Shown here piece by piece: positions 37,139 through 46,184 of a DNA stretch of 64,000 bases. How positions within the stretch are numbered: the first letter of the stretch is position 1; every line of letters starts with the position of its first letter. The notes under the pieces are model-generated. The model made no database searches. It was not told the origin of the DNA and was given only the letters and a program-made list of their open reading frames with translations. The translations under genes were made by a program, and so were the position numbers. Location of the stretch: NCBI RefSeq assembly GCF_023028105.1, contig NZ_CP095492.1, positions 124,001 to 188,000 of the forward strand, in the 5' to 3' direction. Origin of the DNA: Halosolutus gelatinilyticus (GTDB lineage Archaea > Halobacteriota > Halobacteria > Halobacteriales > Natrialbaceae).

Positions 37139-37321
37139 TCAGGTTGCCGATGCTGCTTCTCCCACCGTGTCGACCAGCAGCGACTGGAGCACGTAGTAGC
37201 CGCTGACCAGCGCGAGCGCGGCCGCCGACTATACGACTTCGGTCGTCCCGAGCCCGGTCATCGCGATGCCGAGGGCGACGAACGCGAGGGCCGACACCGG
37301 GTAGCCGGCGGCGACGTTCAC
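37139..37321 (-). pseudogene. small two-helix membrane protein with internal stop
   Basis: From a GTG at 37321 the frame reads VNVAAGYPVSALAFVALGIA and MTGLGTTEVV, then an in-frame TAG, then SAAALALVSGYYVLQSLLV and ends TVGEAASAT at 37139. Both halves are membrane helices. The frame is intact apart from the single amber codon, so it decayed recently. Confidence 0.5.
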
Positions 37322-37335
37322 TCGAGCTTCGACAT

Positions 37336-37880
37336 CTAGGCGGTCCCGTACTGTGCCGACGGGTAGGTCTCGTCGTCCTAACCAGGCGCCGCGCGGTAGA
37401 AGACGTAGACGACGCCGTGGGCGAACGGGTGCGGGTAGGTGCCCTTCGGAACGCCGTCCATCGCGCCGAGGTCGTCCCACGAGGAGACGTCGTACGGCTC
37501 CGCGGTGCGTGCCACTCGGTGGTGGCGACCGTGCGATCCGTAGAACGCGGCACGCGCCCGGCGTTGTTGTCGCAGATCGACGGCAGCCCGTGGTTGTCCT
37601 CGACGGGGAGCGAGTTGGTCCCGATGAGCGTCGGTTCCGAGAACGCCCAGGCGTCGTCGAACCGCGTCGCGTAGGGGTCCGCTTCGGGCCCGCGGTAGGC
37701 GACGAACGTCGCGTGCGCCCGCTCGCTGTAGATCGCCTACGGTCCGTGTCGCTCGGAGATGGCGCCGCGGCCTGCCGAATCCGTGCTGAGACAGTACTCC
37801 CCGTCGGTGTCAACCATGGCCGAGATATGCGATCGGTGCAACGAGTAGCTACCGGTGCCGTCGGCGTCAAGAGCGCGGAT
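37336..37880 (-). pseudogene. BNR_4-type beta-propeller pseudogene
   Basis: Coherent minus-strand segments: YSLHRSHISAMVDTDGEYCL, an in-frame TAG, then YSERAHATFVAYRGPEADPY and LIGTNSLPVEDNHGLPSIC. After a frameshift comes FYGSHG, PYDVSSWDDLGAMDGVPKGT and HPFAHGVVYVFYRAAPG, ending with more stops. These match the BNR_4 repeat family (GTNxLPxDDNHG, FYGSH, TYPHPF). The gene carries at least two stops and one frameshift. BNR_4 propellers include polysaccharide-active enzymes such as some ulvan lyases, which fits the locus (inference). Confidence 0.6.
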
Positions 37881-39115
37881 CAGTCGGACAGCAGTTCGCT
37901 TGCTTTCGCCTGAACCTTGCGGATGGCGTCAGCGACGGACCGGATGCCCGCTTCGTCGGCGAGGAGCATCCGGTGGCTGTAGGCAACGTTCGTCCGGCAG
38001 ATCTCCTCGACGCCCGGTAGATGCAGGTTCGGGTAATCCGGGATCTCGGCGTCTGCGGGCAGGAACCGTGCGACTTCGTTGCGGTAGAACGCCGGCTGGC
38101 GGTACAGCGGCATCTCGTAGCCCTCACCGACGGGGACGCCTTCGGCGTTGAGCGCCTGGATGAACTGCTCGCGGGACAACCCGTCGAACGCCTCAGCGTC
38201 GTACCTGAAGTTTTCCACGCAGTAGCCCCGGGCCGTCACTCGGTTGTCGCGCGGCTTGGTGTGTATGCCGTCGATCGACTCGAGTTCGTCGAGGAGCACG
38301 CGCTCGTTGCGCTCGCGGGCCTCGTTCTCCGCGTCGAGCTTTTCCAGTTGGCCGAGCGCGAGCGCGGCTTGCAGCTCCGAGAGGCGCCGGTTCGACGCAA
38401 GGTGGTAGTGGTAGTACCCCGTCGCGCCCTGCCTGCGACCGATGTTGTGCATGAGGCGCGCTCGGTCGGCGAGCACGTCGTCGTCCGTGACGACGATGCC
38501 GCCCTCGCCGCTGGGCAGTGACTTCGATTCCTGGAACGAGAACGTCCCGAAGTCGCCGAACGTCCCCACTTTCTCGCCGCGCCATTCGGACCCTTGCGCG
38601 TGGGCGGCGTCTTCTATCAGGAAGAGATCGTTGTCCTCTACGATATCGGTCAGCCGGTCCATGTCCATCGGGTAGCCGCCGAAATGGACGCCGACGATGC
38701 CGACCGTCCGGTCTGTGATCACCTCTTCCAGATGATCGAGGTCGATGTTATACGTCTCGACGTCGATGTCGACGAACCGCGGAACCCCGCCGACAGCGGG
38801 AACCGCGCTCGCGCTCGCTATGAACGAGTACGAGGGGACGATGACTTCGTCACCCGGCTGGACGCCACAAGCCCGCAGTGCGAGTTCGATCGCGACCGTC
38901 CCGTTGGCGACGGCGATCGCGTGGGCAGCGTCGTGGTACACTGCGAACTCCTCTTCCAGCCGGTCGCAGAACTCGCCGCCGCTGTTGCGACACCAGTCGC
39001 CGCTCTCGAGCGACTCCTCGACGTAGCGCTTGCTCGCGTCGTTCAACTGCGGCCACTCCGGTACTTCGAGCGGTTCGGCGGCTCTGGGGCCACCGTTGAT
39101 TGCAAGCTCCTCCAT
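37880..39115 (-). CDS. DegT/DnrJ/EryC1/StrS aminotransferase
   Basis: A 411-residue PLP sugar aminotransferase. ANGTVAIELALRACG opens the PLP domain, VPSYSFIASASAV follows, Asp169 lies in LIEDAAHAQGSEW, and the Schiff-base Lys198 is in TFSFQESKSLPSGEGG. These enzymes transfer an amino group to a keto sugar. The ATG at 39115 precedes ELAINGGPRAAEPL, the family opening. It is divergent from a Gfo/Idh oxidoreductase by 195 bases, a pairing typical of keto-amino sugar conversions; here it could also work in the catabolic direction (inference). Confidence 0.88.
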   Translation of the reverse strand: MEELAINGGPRAAEPLEVPEWPQLNDASKRYVEESLESGDWCRNSGGEFCDRLEEEFAVYHDAAHAIAVANGTVAIELALRACGVQPGDEVIVPSYSFIASASAVPAVGGVPRFVDIDVETYNIDLDHLEEVITDRTVGIVGVHFGGYPMDMDRLTDIVEDNDLFLIEDAAHAQGSEWRGEKVGTFGDFGTFSFQESKSLPSGEGGIVVTDDDVLADRARLMHNIGRRQGATGYYHYHLASNRRLSELQAALALGQLEKLDAENEARERNERVLLDELESIDGIHTKPRDNRVTARGYCVENFRYDAEAFDGLSREQFIQALNAEGVPVGEGYEMPLYRQPAFYRNEVARFLPADAEIPDYPNLHLPGVEEICRTNVAYSHRMLLADEAGIRSVADAIRKVQAKASELLSD

Positions 39116-39310
39116 TCGATCAGCTGTAGCGTCAGCAACCACAAATAGCTGCCGGTGGTTGGGCGTTGATCGGCCCCTACCCGGTGGTATCGCGGCAGTG
39201 ATCGACGAGCGACACTCGACCGGCGTACAGCAGTGGGACACCGCGGGGGACGACCACACCGAAGATGTCCTACATTTATGTCGATCGGCGCCAATACCGG
39301 AACTCACTAG

Positions 39311-40210
39311 ATGATCGATATCGGTATCCTGGGACTAGACACTAGTCACCCCGGCGAGTTCGCTGGGATTCTCGACGACAGCGACCGGGCGAGCGTAACC
39401 GCCGTCTGGGACGGCGGCGACGTCCACGATGAGTCGCACCTCGAACAGTTCTCCGAGGAGTACGGCGCGACCGTCTGCGACCGATCCGAGGACATGATCG
39501 ACGAGGTCGACGGCGTGATCGTCTCTACGGTCGACTGGGGGACGCACACCGACCTCGCCGTTCCGTTCCTCCACGAGGGGATTCCGACGCTGATCGACAA
39601 GCCGGTTGCGGGAAGTCTAGCGGAGATCGAAGCCATTGAGAACGTCGCGCGCTCGAACGATGCGCCGCTGTTCGGCGGTTCGGCGGTGGCGTTCCACCCC
39701 CGAATCGCCGAACTGGACGCCACCGACTCGCCTCGGACGGTGTTCGGCGTCGGCTACGACCACCCGTTCTACTACGGGGCCCACGTCGTCGACGCCGTCG
39801 AGACGATGATCGACGGCCGGTGGACGAAGATCGACGCCAACGGCGCTCCGGGCGCGAGCGTTAACGTGACGTTCGACGACGGTTCCTACGCGTCGTTCCA
39901 GTTCGACGGGGCCGACGACGCCCACACGTTCGGGTTCCTGGTCACGGACGACCGGCGGACGGACACAGTGGCCGTAAAGAGCGATCAGGACGAGCTGTAC
40001 TGCATGTACCGGTCGTTCATCGACGCGTTCCTGGAGTGCGTCGAGGAGGGGCGCTCTGACGCCGACCGGCTCATCGACGCCGCGACGCTACTGCTGGGCG
40101 CGCAGGCCGCCCTCGAAACGGATGAAACCATCACGCCCTGGTGTCAGACCCTCTCAGATTTCGAGGTCCACGGTTCGGAGTTTCTCGCGGCGTACAGTCC
40201 ATACTACTGA
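39311..40210 (+). CDS. Gfo/Idh/MocA family oxidoreductase
   Basis: A 299-residue NAD(P)-dependent oxidoreductase, shorter than most members. The Rossmann start GILGLDTSHPGEFAGIL lacks the usual GxGxxG, a variant seen in some family branches. The conserved KP motif is LIDKPVAGSL, and FYYGAHVVDAVETM carries the expected catalytic His region. A TTTATG box about 30 bases upstream suggests a leaderless transcript. It is divergent from the DegT aminotransferase. Substrate unknown; probably a sugar or inositol. Confidence 0.82.
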   Translation: MIDIGILGLDTSHPGEFAGILDDSDRASVTAVWDGGDVHDESHLEQFSEEYGATVCDRSEDMIDEVDGVIVSTVDWGTHTDLAVPFLHEGIPTLIDKPVAGSLAEIEAIENVARSNDAPLFGGSAVAFHPRIAELDATDSPRTVFGVGYDHPFYYGAHVVDAVETMIDGRWTKIDANGAPGASVNVTFDDGSYASFQFDGADDAHTFGFLVTDDRRTDTVAVKSDQDELYCMYRSFIDAFLECVEEGRSDADRLIDAATLLLGAQAALETDETITPWCQTLSDFEVHGSEFLAAYSPYY

Positions 40211-40335
40211 GCGTTCAGGCGCTCGCGGCATCCGGCCGTCGTCGGACGAGCCTGCTGATTCTCCCGATCTCACCAGCGAGAGACATCACTGCATCCGTAC
40301 GCTGTCCGAAGGTGGCGGCTCGATACCCTTCAGTT

Positions 40336-40354
40336 CGTTTTGTCGTGCAAAACG
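40336..40354. promoter_or_regulatory. motif b operator, perfect palindrome
   Basis: CGTTTTG-TCGTG-CAAAACG, perfect 7-bp arms, 125 bases after the Gfo/Idh stop. No motif a is seen near it and no intact gene starts close by. The rest of 40211-40573 holds nothing else. Confidence 0.5.
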
Positions 40355-40573
40355 CAGGGCGGCGTTGCTTTACTCTCGTACTGGTGTAACGCAGAACGTT
40401 GCTCTACTCCTTTCGAGGGGCACAGGACTCGACTGCTGAGTCTACCGGATCGTTCGGTCGAATTCATAACGTTCGTTGATAAATGACTCTTGTTCACACG
40501 CGAAAAACGATAGCAAGCGGCGGCCGACTGGGAACATTTGCGTAACTGGTGTCTGTAGTGCCTTGTGAAACGT

Positions 40574-41168
40574 TCACTCGCGTTGGCCCCTTCCGATAAC
40601 TGGTGTGCCTTCGTCTAACCGTCGATTGCCCGTGCCATTCGGTCCCACGACCGTTCGATGCTGGAAAACGGCGGGCGTGGCCTCCGTATCTCCGGCTCGT
40701 ACCGCGCTGCTCGGCCCGCTATCTCGATCCTCGACACCCAACCTGTCGATCGACGTCGATTCGGTGCGGGCGATCGAAGGCAAGAGCCCCGACCCGGTCA
40801 ATACCCCGTAGGGCGTTCGTACAACCCTCGCTGCCCGCTCGTCATCGAGAAGTGCCGCGAGGAGGCCCCGAGAGCCGCAGCGACGGGCGGAGCGAGACGT
40901 GCGCAAGGAACAGCGCGACGGTGACCGCAAACACCCCCTCCAGCGACGACCAGTGCCGCCATGACGCCGTAGAATGAGGCGGCGATGGCCACGAGCGTAT
41001 TCGCGCAGGCGTAGACGCCGTACAGATTCGATCCCACCCCCTTGTAAGAATCGCGTTGAACCCGAATTCTAGCGCGTCCCGAAGCACCCGCCCGCCGATG
41101 AACAGCGAGGCGCCGCGAGAGATCGACTGCAGCGGACTCAACTCGGAGTTCTCCCTGTCGTCGCTCAT
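40574..41168 (-). pseudogene. polysaccharide flippase (Wzx/RfbX-like) remnant
   Basis: From the ATG at 41168 the frame reads LQSISRGASLFIGGRVLRDA then LEFGFNAILTRG. After a frameshift it continues as NLYGVYACANTLVAIAASFY and GVMAALVVAG, and after another as VFAVTVALFLAHVSLRPSL. This is the beginning of an oligosaccharide flippase with its first helices. Downstream sequence to 40574 contains an open but unrecognisable tail. It is truncated and frameshifted. Confidence 0.5.
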
Positions 41169-41254
41169 CTAGTGTCAGCTGACTGTCTCTCTGCCTGTAA
41201 ATACCTGCGTCAGACGCACCGGGCGCCTACCGCGGATCTCGAATCGCCCGCCTG

Positions 41255-42343
41255 TCAGCGATCCTCGAGCAGCGGTGCGACGTACTCTTCGGTGTACCGC
41301 TGGCACCGGTAGACGTTCCCGAGGGATCCCTCCTCGCCGAACGGACTGACGAAGTCCCAGACGACTTCGCCATCGGACGTCACCTCGAACAGGTGCGCCT
41401 CGGTCCCCTCACAGATCAGCGTGTTGCCGTTCGGCAGTCGGCGTGCCCCCGAGATGAACGGCGCGTAGAAGTCGGACTTCGGCGTCCCGGTGTACTCCCA
41501 GACGATCTCTTCGGTCAACGGATCGAGTTCGATCACCCGAGACCAGCCGCGTTCGGTGCCGTTGTCGAAGATGAGCACGTTCCCGTTCTCGAGCACGTAC
41601 GGCAGGTGCTGCCCGTCGAGTTCGTCCGGTCCCCACGCCCAGACGATCTCCCCGCTCGGGTAGTCGATCACGCCGATGACGTCGATGCTCCGGTACGAGA
41701 AGACGATGTTGCCGGGCTCGAATCGTACCGGCCCGTCCCCCTCGCGTTCGCGCTCGTAGGTCTCGTTCGGCTGGATGCGCTGCAGGGTGTTGTTGTGTGC
41801 CCAGTCGAAGGAGTACTCCGAATCGATGCGCTGACGGACGTACTCCCATTCGTCGTTCGAGAGGTGCTCTTCAAGTTCGTCCAAGTGCTCTTCACCGCGC
41901 CACTCCCAGCGAACGTTCTTGTCGCGGTCGATCTCGACGATGTAGGGGTTACGCTTGAGTTCGGGCCCGATCTCGGGGACCATCGTGTCCTCGATCGCGT
42001 GAAGGAACAGCCGGCCGTCGTCGGTCACCTGGAAGTCGTGATCGATCCGGCAGTGGTACGACCAGACGACGTCGCTCTCGGCGTCGAGCTCCCTGACGCC
42101 CGCCGCCTCGATCTTCGAGCGATCTCGCGTCGGGTAGATGAGGTTCCCGTCTGGGAGGAGTCGGCAGTGAGACTGGACCGCGGTCTCAACCTCCCACCGG
42201 TGGACCGGCTCCCCCTCCATGTCGACCAGGTAGATCTTCCCTTTCCCGTCGGGCGCCTTACTCGGATCCTCGTACGTCTCAGCGAACAGTGTGTAGCCGC
42301 CGTAACTGTGATCCTCGTCATAGACAGCAACGCCTGTTGTCAT
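41255..42343 (-). CDS. arylsulfotransferase-like beta-propeller protein
   Basis: A 362-residue protein with the repeating blade pattern of the arylsulfotransferase (ASST) family: GKIYLVDMEGEPVHRWEV, SHCRLLPDGNLIYPTRD, DHDFQVTDDGRLFLHAIE, DWAHNNTLQRI and ISGARRLPNGNTLICEGTEA. His residues in SHCRLLPDG, DHDFQ and DWAHNN sit where the family places its active-site His residues. Bacterial ASST is periplasmic, but this protein has no signal peptide. In a window with five sulfatases it may accept or sense sulfated intermediates; this is inference, and a simple sugar-binding propeller is the alternative. Confidence 0.75.
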   Translation of the reverse strand: MTTGVAVYDEDHSYGGYTLFAETYEDPSKAPDGKGKIYLVDMEGEPVHRWEVETAVQSHCRLLPDGNLIYPTRDRSKIEAAGVRELDAESDVVWSYHCRIDHDFQVTDDGRLFLHAIEDTMVPEIGPELKRNPYIVEIDRDKNVRWEWRGEEHLDELEEHLSNDEWEYVRQRIDSEYSFDWAHNNTLQRIQPNETYEREREGDGPVRFEPGNIVFSYRSIDVIGVIDYPSGEIVWAWGPDELDGQHLPYVLENGNVLIFDNGTERGWSRVIELDPLTEEIVWEYTGTPKSDFYAPFISGARRLPNGNTLICEGTEAHLFEVTSDGEVVWDFVSPFGEEGSLGNVYRCQRYTEEYVAPLLEDR

Positions 42344-42423
42344 AGTTACTGACCGCGTTACCGTTTCGCACCCAGATAATTAACCTTATCCCCCGATGCG
42401 ATCGGGGTCCGCGGCGCCGAGAC

Positions 42424-43464
42424 TTACACGCCCAGGTGGCGTCGAGCGTTCTCGACGTAGAACTTCCGGAGAACTTCGCGGGGGAGGTCGATCGCGTCAA
42501 CGGTCCAGTCGCCCTGGATCGGCGTCGGGTGGTCGATCCCCTCCTCGTCGGTCTCGAAGTAGCGCCAGTGGGCGTCGTAGAACTCCTCGGTGTCGTCGAG
42601 GTCGGGGTCGAAATCCTGCGGGGAGCCCAGCATCAGCGGATCGCGCACGCCGAGGTCCGTTCCAAACATGATGCGGTCCTGGAACTCGACGAAGACGTCG
42701 TGGACCAGATCGGGCCTGTGGCGTCCGATCTCGGGCACCCGCGCCGAGATGTCGACGATGTAGTTCGGGTTGTCGCGCATGACGTCGGCGACGTAGCCGA
42801 CTTCCTCGGCCGCACAGCCCCAGTGGACGCCCAGGATCGTCGTCTCGGAGTGGCGCTCGATCACGTTCTCTAACTGTCGGATGAGCTGCCACCAGTCGTA
42901 GGAGTGTTCCTTGCGGTCGCCCCACCACCAGTCGGGGTTCTCGGAGAGCTCCTCCCACCGCTCGTTCTCGGGCTCCAGCGGTTCGAAGAACGCCTTCGGG
43001 TCAGCGATGTGGAACGCGACCACGAGGTCGAGATCCGCGGCCTTCTCGAGTAGCGGTGCGATCCGTTCGTCGTCGACGGGAACCTGGTTTCCGGAGGGAT
43101 CCTCGTACTGCAACCCCAGCGCCTTGTAGATCTTGATCCCGACGGCACCTCGCCCCGCGGTGCGTTCCAGACGATCGAGTTCGCGGTCGAGCCAGCCGTC
43201 CTCGCCGAACCCGTCGAAGTCGATCCCGCCGAACATGTCGAAGCGATCGGGATACTTCTCGTAGGCCTCCATCTTCCGGTCGAAGCGCTCGCCGGTGCTG
43301 GGCGTTATGTCGACCACCTTCTCCAAGCCGATCCGGTCCATGATCTCGACGGCCTCGTCGACGCGTTTGGCATCGACGTGGGTGTGCATGTCGATCACGT
43401 CGAGGTTCCGTCGCCACTCGGCGTGGTCCGTCTCGACGGTCACGTTCGAGACACCTCCGGCCAC
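42424..43464 (-). CDS. amidohydrolase family 2 protein
   Basis: A 346-residue metal-dependent TIM-barrel hydrolase. The metal-binding HxH is His27 and His29 in VIDMHTHVD. AVGIKIYKALG, VVAFHIADPKAFFEPL, ILGVHWGCAAEEV and IMFGTDLGVRDPL follow, with the final Asp ligand in GTDLG. Family 2 includes lactonases of fucose and rhamnose oxidation, which would fit the sugar-acid pathway (inference). Start is a GTG at 43464; a GTG at 43443 is also possible. Unlike the double protein at 23431, it has a single complete active site. Confidence 0.82.
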   Translation of the reverse strand: MAGGVSNVTVETDHAEWRRNLDVIDMHTHVDAKRVDEAVEIMDRIGLEKVVDITPSTGERFDRKMEAYEKYPDRFDMFGGIDFDGFGEDGWLDRELDRLERTAGRGAVGIKIYKALGLQYEDPSGNQVPVDDERIAPLLEKAADLDLVVAFHIADPKAFFEPLEPENERWEELSENPDWWWGDRKEHSYDWWQLIRQLENVIERHSETTILGVHWGCAAEEVGYVADVMRDNPNYIVDISARVPEIGRHRPDLVHDVFVEFQDRIMFGTDLGVRDPLMLGSPQDFDPDLDDTEEFYDAHWRYFETDEEGIDHPTPIQGDWTVDAIDLPREVLRKFYVENARRHLGV

Positions 43465-43682
43465 GGCCGCCCATCGTTCGGTCCACTCGTCGCTTGTCGA
43501 GAGTGTGTGACACTATCGCTGTCCATCGGTAGAAACTACTCGGGGTCACGCACTTATAGTTTTGTGAGGGGCGGATCGCTGATAGCAGTCGAGCCGACGG
43601 CGTCAGACACTGCCTGAAGATCGATCCTCGACAGCGGGTGCCAGCCGCTGGTTTATTCTCCCGGTACGAGAACGCGGAAGAG

Positions 43683-43780
43683 ATGCGAACGGTACGATTT
43701 CGCGATTCGGACGGAGAGGCACGGATCGGCGAGTGGACCGGCGACCAGATCGTCACCGACGACGAGGCGTTCGAGCGAGG
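43683..43780 (+). pseudogene. N-terminal fragment of an FAH-family gene
   Basis: From an ATG at 43683 the frame reads MRTVRFRDSDGEARIGEWTG and DQIVTDDEAFE, closely parallel to the start of the intact FAH protein at 19299 (MRTVRFTDPTGYARHGEWTG). Homology stops after about 30 residues, where unrelated intergenic sequence begins. Only the first strand-hairpin survives. Confidence 0.55.
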
Positions 43781-43804
43781 AGGCGATGGTGCCTTTGCCG
43801 CTTC

Positions 43805-43823
43805 TGTTTTCTTACGGAAAACG
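43805..43823. promoter_or_regulatory. motif b operator
   Basis: TGTTTTC-TTACG-GAAAACG. It lies just beyond the breakpoint of the FAH fragment and forms the left side of a b-a-b triad. Confidence 0.55.
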
Positions 43824-44007
43824 CCTTTGACGATGGTGCGGCCGCGCGCTCCGTCTATTCGAGGAATGCGGAGAAGATTTCGAGCCGGTAACCCCGATTA
43901 CTGCCGTCTAAACCCGCTGATACCGGGTGTTCTCGAGGCATTTGCTCTGTGGGAACGCTCTACCCGGGAGCCTTCGATAGTTACACCGGGTCAGCCGGCC
44001 AATTGAT

Positions 44008-44027
44008 TTACACCAGTACAGTTGTAA
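44008..44027. promoter_or_regulatory. motif a operator
   Basis: TTACACCAGTACAGTTGTAA, with the same arms, 20-bp length and central TA as the other motif a sites. It lies 258 bases upstream of the Gfo/Idh gene at 44285. Confidence 0.65.
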
Positions 44028-44116
44028 CGTATGGGAGTTGCGACGCGGTATGTGGGCATCTGTCGCAAGAAGATCGCCGCCGGCCCGAACACGATCGTAG
44101 CGAAATCCGCGTAAAC

Positions 44117-44135
44117 CGTTTTCCCTGAGAAAACG
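44117..44135. promoter_or_regulatory. motif b operator, perfect palindrome
   Basis: CGTTTTC-CCTGA-GAAAACG, perfect 7-bp arms, 150 bases upstream of the Gfo/Idh start at 44285. Right side of the b-a-b triad. Confidence 0.6.
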
Positions 44136-44284
44136 CAATGTTGCGCTCGCGTTCACTCTGGCTCGGCGCACCTGACGAGGAGTGTCGGCGCTGTGTCGTC
44201 GGCGCTCCCGCAGAGGGGCTAATCGGCTACGGAATCGATCTGGCGCAATCCTTATGATAGCTAGCGAAAAACAGTCGACAACAC

Positions 44285-45274
44285 ATGATCGAGGTTGGTC
44301 TCATCGGCAGCGGGTTCATGTCGCGAGTGCACGCATCGCGATTCGACAACATAGACGGCGCGGAGGTTACCGCGGTGGCCTCGCCGAGCTACCCGGAAGA
44401 GTTCGCGCGAGAGTTTGCGCCCGACGCCACCGTCTTCGACGACGCGACGGAGCTGTTCGACGAGACTGACGTGGACGCCGTCGACGTCTGTACGCCGACG
44501 CCGACGCACCGCAAACTGGTCGAAGCGGCAGCGGACCGAGGACTGGACGTGCTCTGCGAGAAGCCGCTCGAGCGAACGCTGGAGGAGGGCGCGGCGATCG
44601 CCGATGCGGTGTCCGACGCCGGAGTCACGCTCATGACCGGTCACGTGCTCCGCTTTTTCCCCCAGTACAGGTCCGCGAAAGAGCGGGTCGACGCGGGCGA
44701 GATCGGCACGCCTGGGACGGTCACCTGCCTGCGGCAGTCGCCGTTGCCGGACACGGACACCTGGTTCCACGACGGGAAGATGAGCGGCGGCGTCCTCCAC
44801 GACCTCGCGATCCACGACTTCGACTTCCTGCGGTGGGCGATCGGCGACGTCGAGTCCGTCTTCGCGCGTCGCGTTGAGGCGGGCGACGACCGGTACGCGA
44901 CCGCGACGCTCAAGTTCGAGAACGGGGCCGTCGGCAAGGTCGACGCCCGGTGGCCGACCGACGACTCGATCCCGTTCGTGACCGAGTTCGAGCTGGCGGG
45001 CGACGAGGGGCTGATCGAGTACCGCAGCGAGGATGAGAACCCGATCGAGATCCACACCAGCGTCGACGAACCGCCGTCACGGGATCCCGTTGACATGGTC
45101 TTGGACAAGGATCCGTACCGGCTCGAACTGGAGCACTTCCTGTCTTGCATCCGCGACGGCTCCGAGCCGATGATAACGGTCGACGATGCGATCGAGGCGA
45201 TGCGGATTTCGCTGGCCGCGCGGGAGTCCGTGAAGCGCGGCGTCCCGGTGTCCCCGGGCGAACTAACCGCCTGA
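44285..45274 (+). CDS. Gfo/Idh/MocA family oxidoreductase
   Basis: A 329-residue NAD(P)-dependent sugar oxidoreductase. GLIGSGFMSRVHASRF is the Rossmann loop, VLCEKPLERTLEEG the conserved EKP motif, and GGVLHDLAIHDFDFLRW the catalytic His/Asp region, all canonical. A CCTTATGATAG box about 30 bases upstream marks a leaderless start. It begins a likely operon with the TIM-barrel isomerase (55-base gap) and a second Gfo/Idh gene (89-base gap), and carries the b-a-b operator triad upstream. Sugar-acid, inositol or amino-sugar substrates are possible. Confidence 0.9.
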   Translation: MIEVGLIGSGFMSRVHASRFDNIDGAEVTAVASPSYPEEFAREFAPDATVFDDATELFDETDVDAVDVCTPTPTHRKLVEAAADRGLDVLCEKPLERTLEEGAAIADAVSDAGVTLMTGHVLRFFPQYRSAKERVDAGEIGTPGTVTCLRQSPLPDTDTWFHDGKMSGGVLHDLAIHDFDFLRWAIGDVESVFARRVEAGDDRYATATLKFENGAVGKVDARWPTDDSIPFVTEFELAGDEGLIEYRSEDENPIEIHTSVDEPPSRDPVDMVLDKDPYRLELEHFLSCIRDGSEPMITVDDAIEAMRISLAARESVKRGVPVSPGELTA

Positions 45275-45328
45275 ACGGCCGCCGCGTCGCAACGTTTTTC
45301 CCGCCGGTCGAAGTCTCTCCCGTAACCG

Positions 45329-46096
45329 ATGAACTTCGGGCTATGTACGATCTCGAACGGTGAGGCGCAGGCCGCGACCGTCCTCGACGCCGCTGCGGCG
45401 ACCGGCTACGATGGCGTCGAAATCTGGGGAACGGAACCGCACGTCGGCGACAAGACGCGAGTAGAGTGCGAGGGCATCGCCAACGCGGCGCGCGAGGCGT
45501 CGCTCGAGGTCGCAGCGTACGGATCGTACGTCCGGCCGGGCGCGGACGACTTCGAGGCGGCGCTCGGAACGGAACTGGCCGCCGCCGAGGCGCTCGGCGC
45601 GGACCTCGTCCGCGTGTGGGCCGGCGAGCAAGAGTACGGCGAGCACGAGGACGACCACTGGGACGACACGGTCGCGGATCTCACGACGCTGGTCGACGAG
45701 GCGAGCGGCCGGGGCCTCGGCGTCACCGTCGAGAAACACGGCGGAACGCTCACGAACTGCGCGGAGGGGGCCAGGCGACTCGTCGAGGCCGTCGATCGGG
45801 AGAACCTCGGATTGAACTACCAGCCGATGTTCTCGCTCGCCGCTGACGAGATCGCCGAGGAGGCCGAAGAACTCGCGCCGCTCTCGAATAACGTGCACGT
45901 GCAGGCGGTGCCCGTGCGGAACGGCGAGGAACGCTGTCTCCTCGAAGAGGCGTTCTTCGATGTCGATGAACTGCTCTCGACGTTCGCGGCGAACGGCTTC
46001 GAGGGGTACGTGAACGTCGAATTCGTGACGGAAGAGTACGCCTATGAGCGCGCGATCGAGCGCGACCTCGCGTACTTGCGGTCCTGCGTCGAGTAG
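45329..46096 (+). CDS. sugar phosphate isomerase/epimerase (hydroxypyruvate isomerase-like)
   Basis: A 255-residue TIM-barrel isomerase. MNFGLCTISNGEAQA opens it; ATGYDGVEIWG, LGVTVEKHGGTLTN, LGLNYQPMFSLA and YVNVEFVTEEYAYE supply the usual metal and catalytic positions. It lies between two Gfo/Idh genes. Together they resemble inositol-type or keto-sugar interconversion modules, in which a dehydrogenase makes a keto sugar that an isomerase rearranges (inference). Confidence 0.85.
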   Translation: MNFGLCTISNGEAQAATVLDAAAATGYDGVEIWGTEPHVGDKTRVECEGIANAAREASLEVAAYGSYVRPGADDFEAALGTELAAAEALGADLVRVWAGEQEYGEHEDDHWDDTVADLTTLVDEASGRGLGVTVEKHGGTLTNCAEGARRLVEAVDRENLGLNYQPMFSLAADEIAEEAEELAPLSNNVHVQAVPVRNGEERCLLEEAFFDVDELLSTFAANGFEGYVNVEFVTEEYAYERAIERDLAYLRSCVE

Positions 46097-46184
46097 CGCC
46101 GCTTCGGTTCCGAGAACGTGCCGACGGCGCGGGCGTTTCTGACCGACCGTATCATTTATCATCGTTCTCTCCGAGTGCCGAGGT

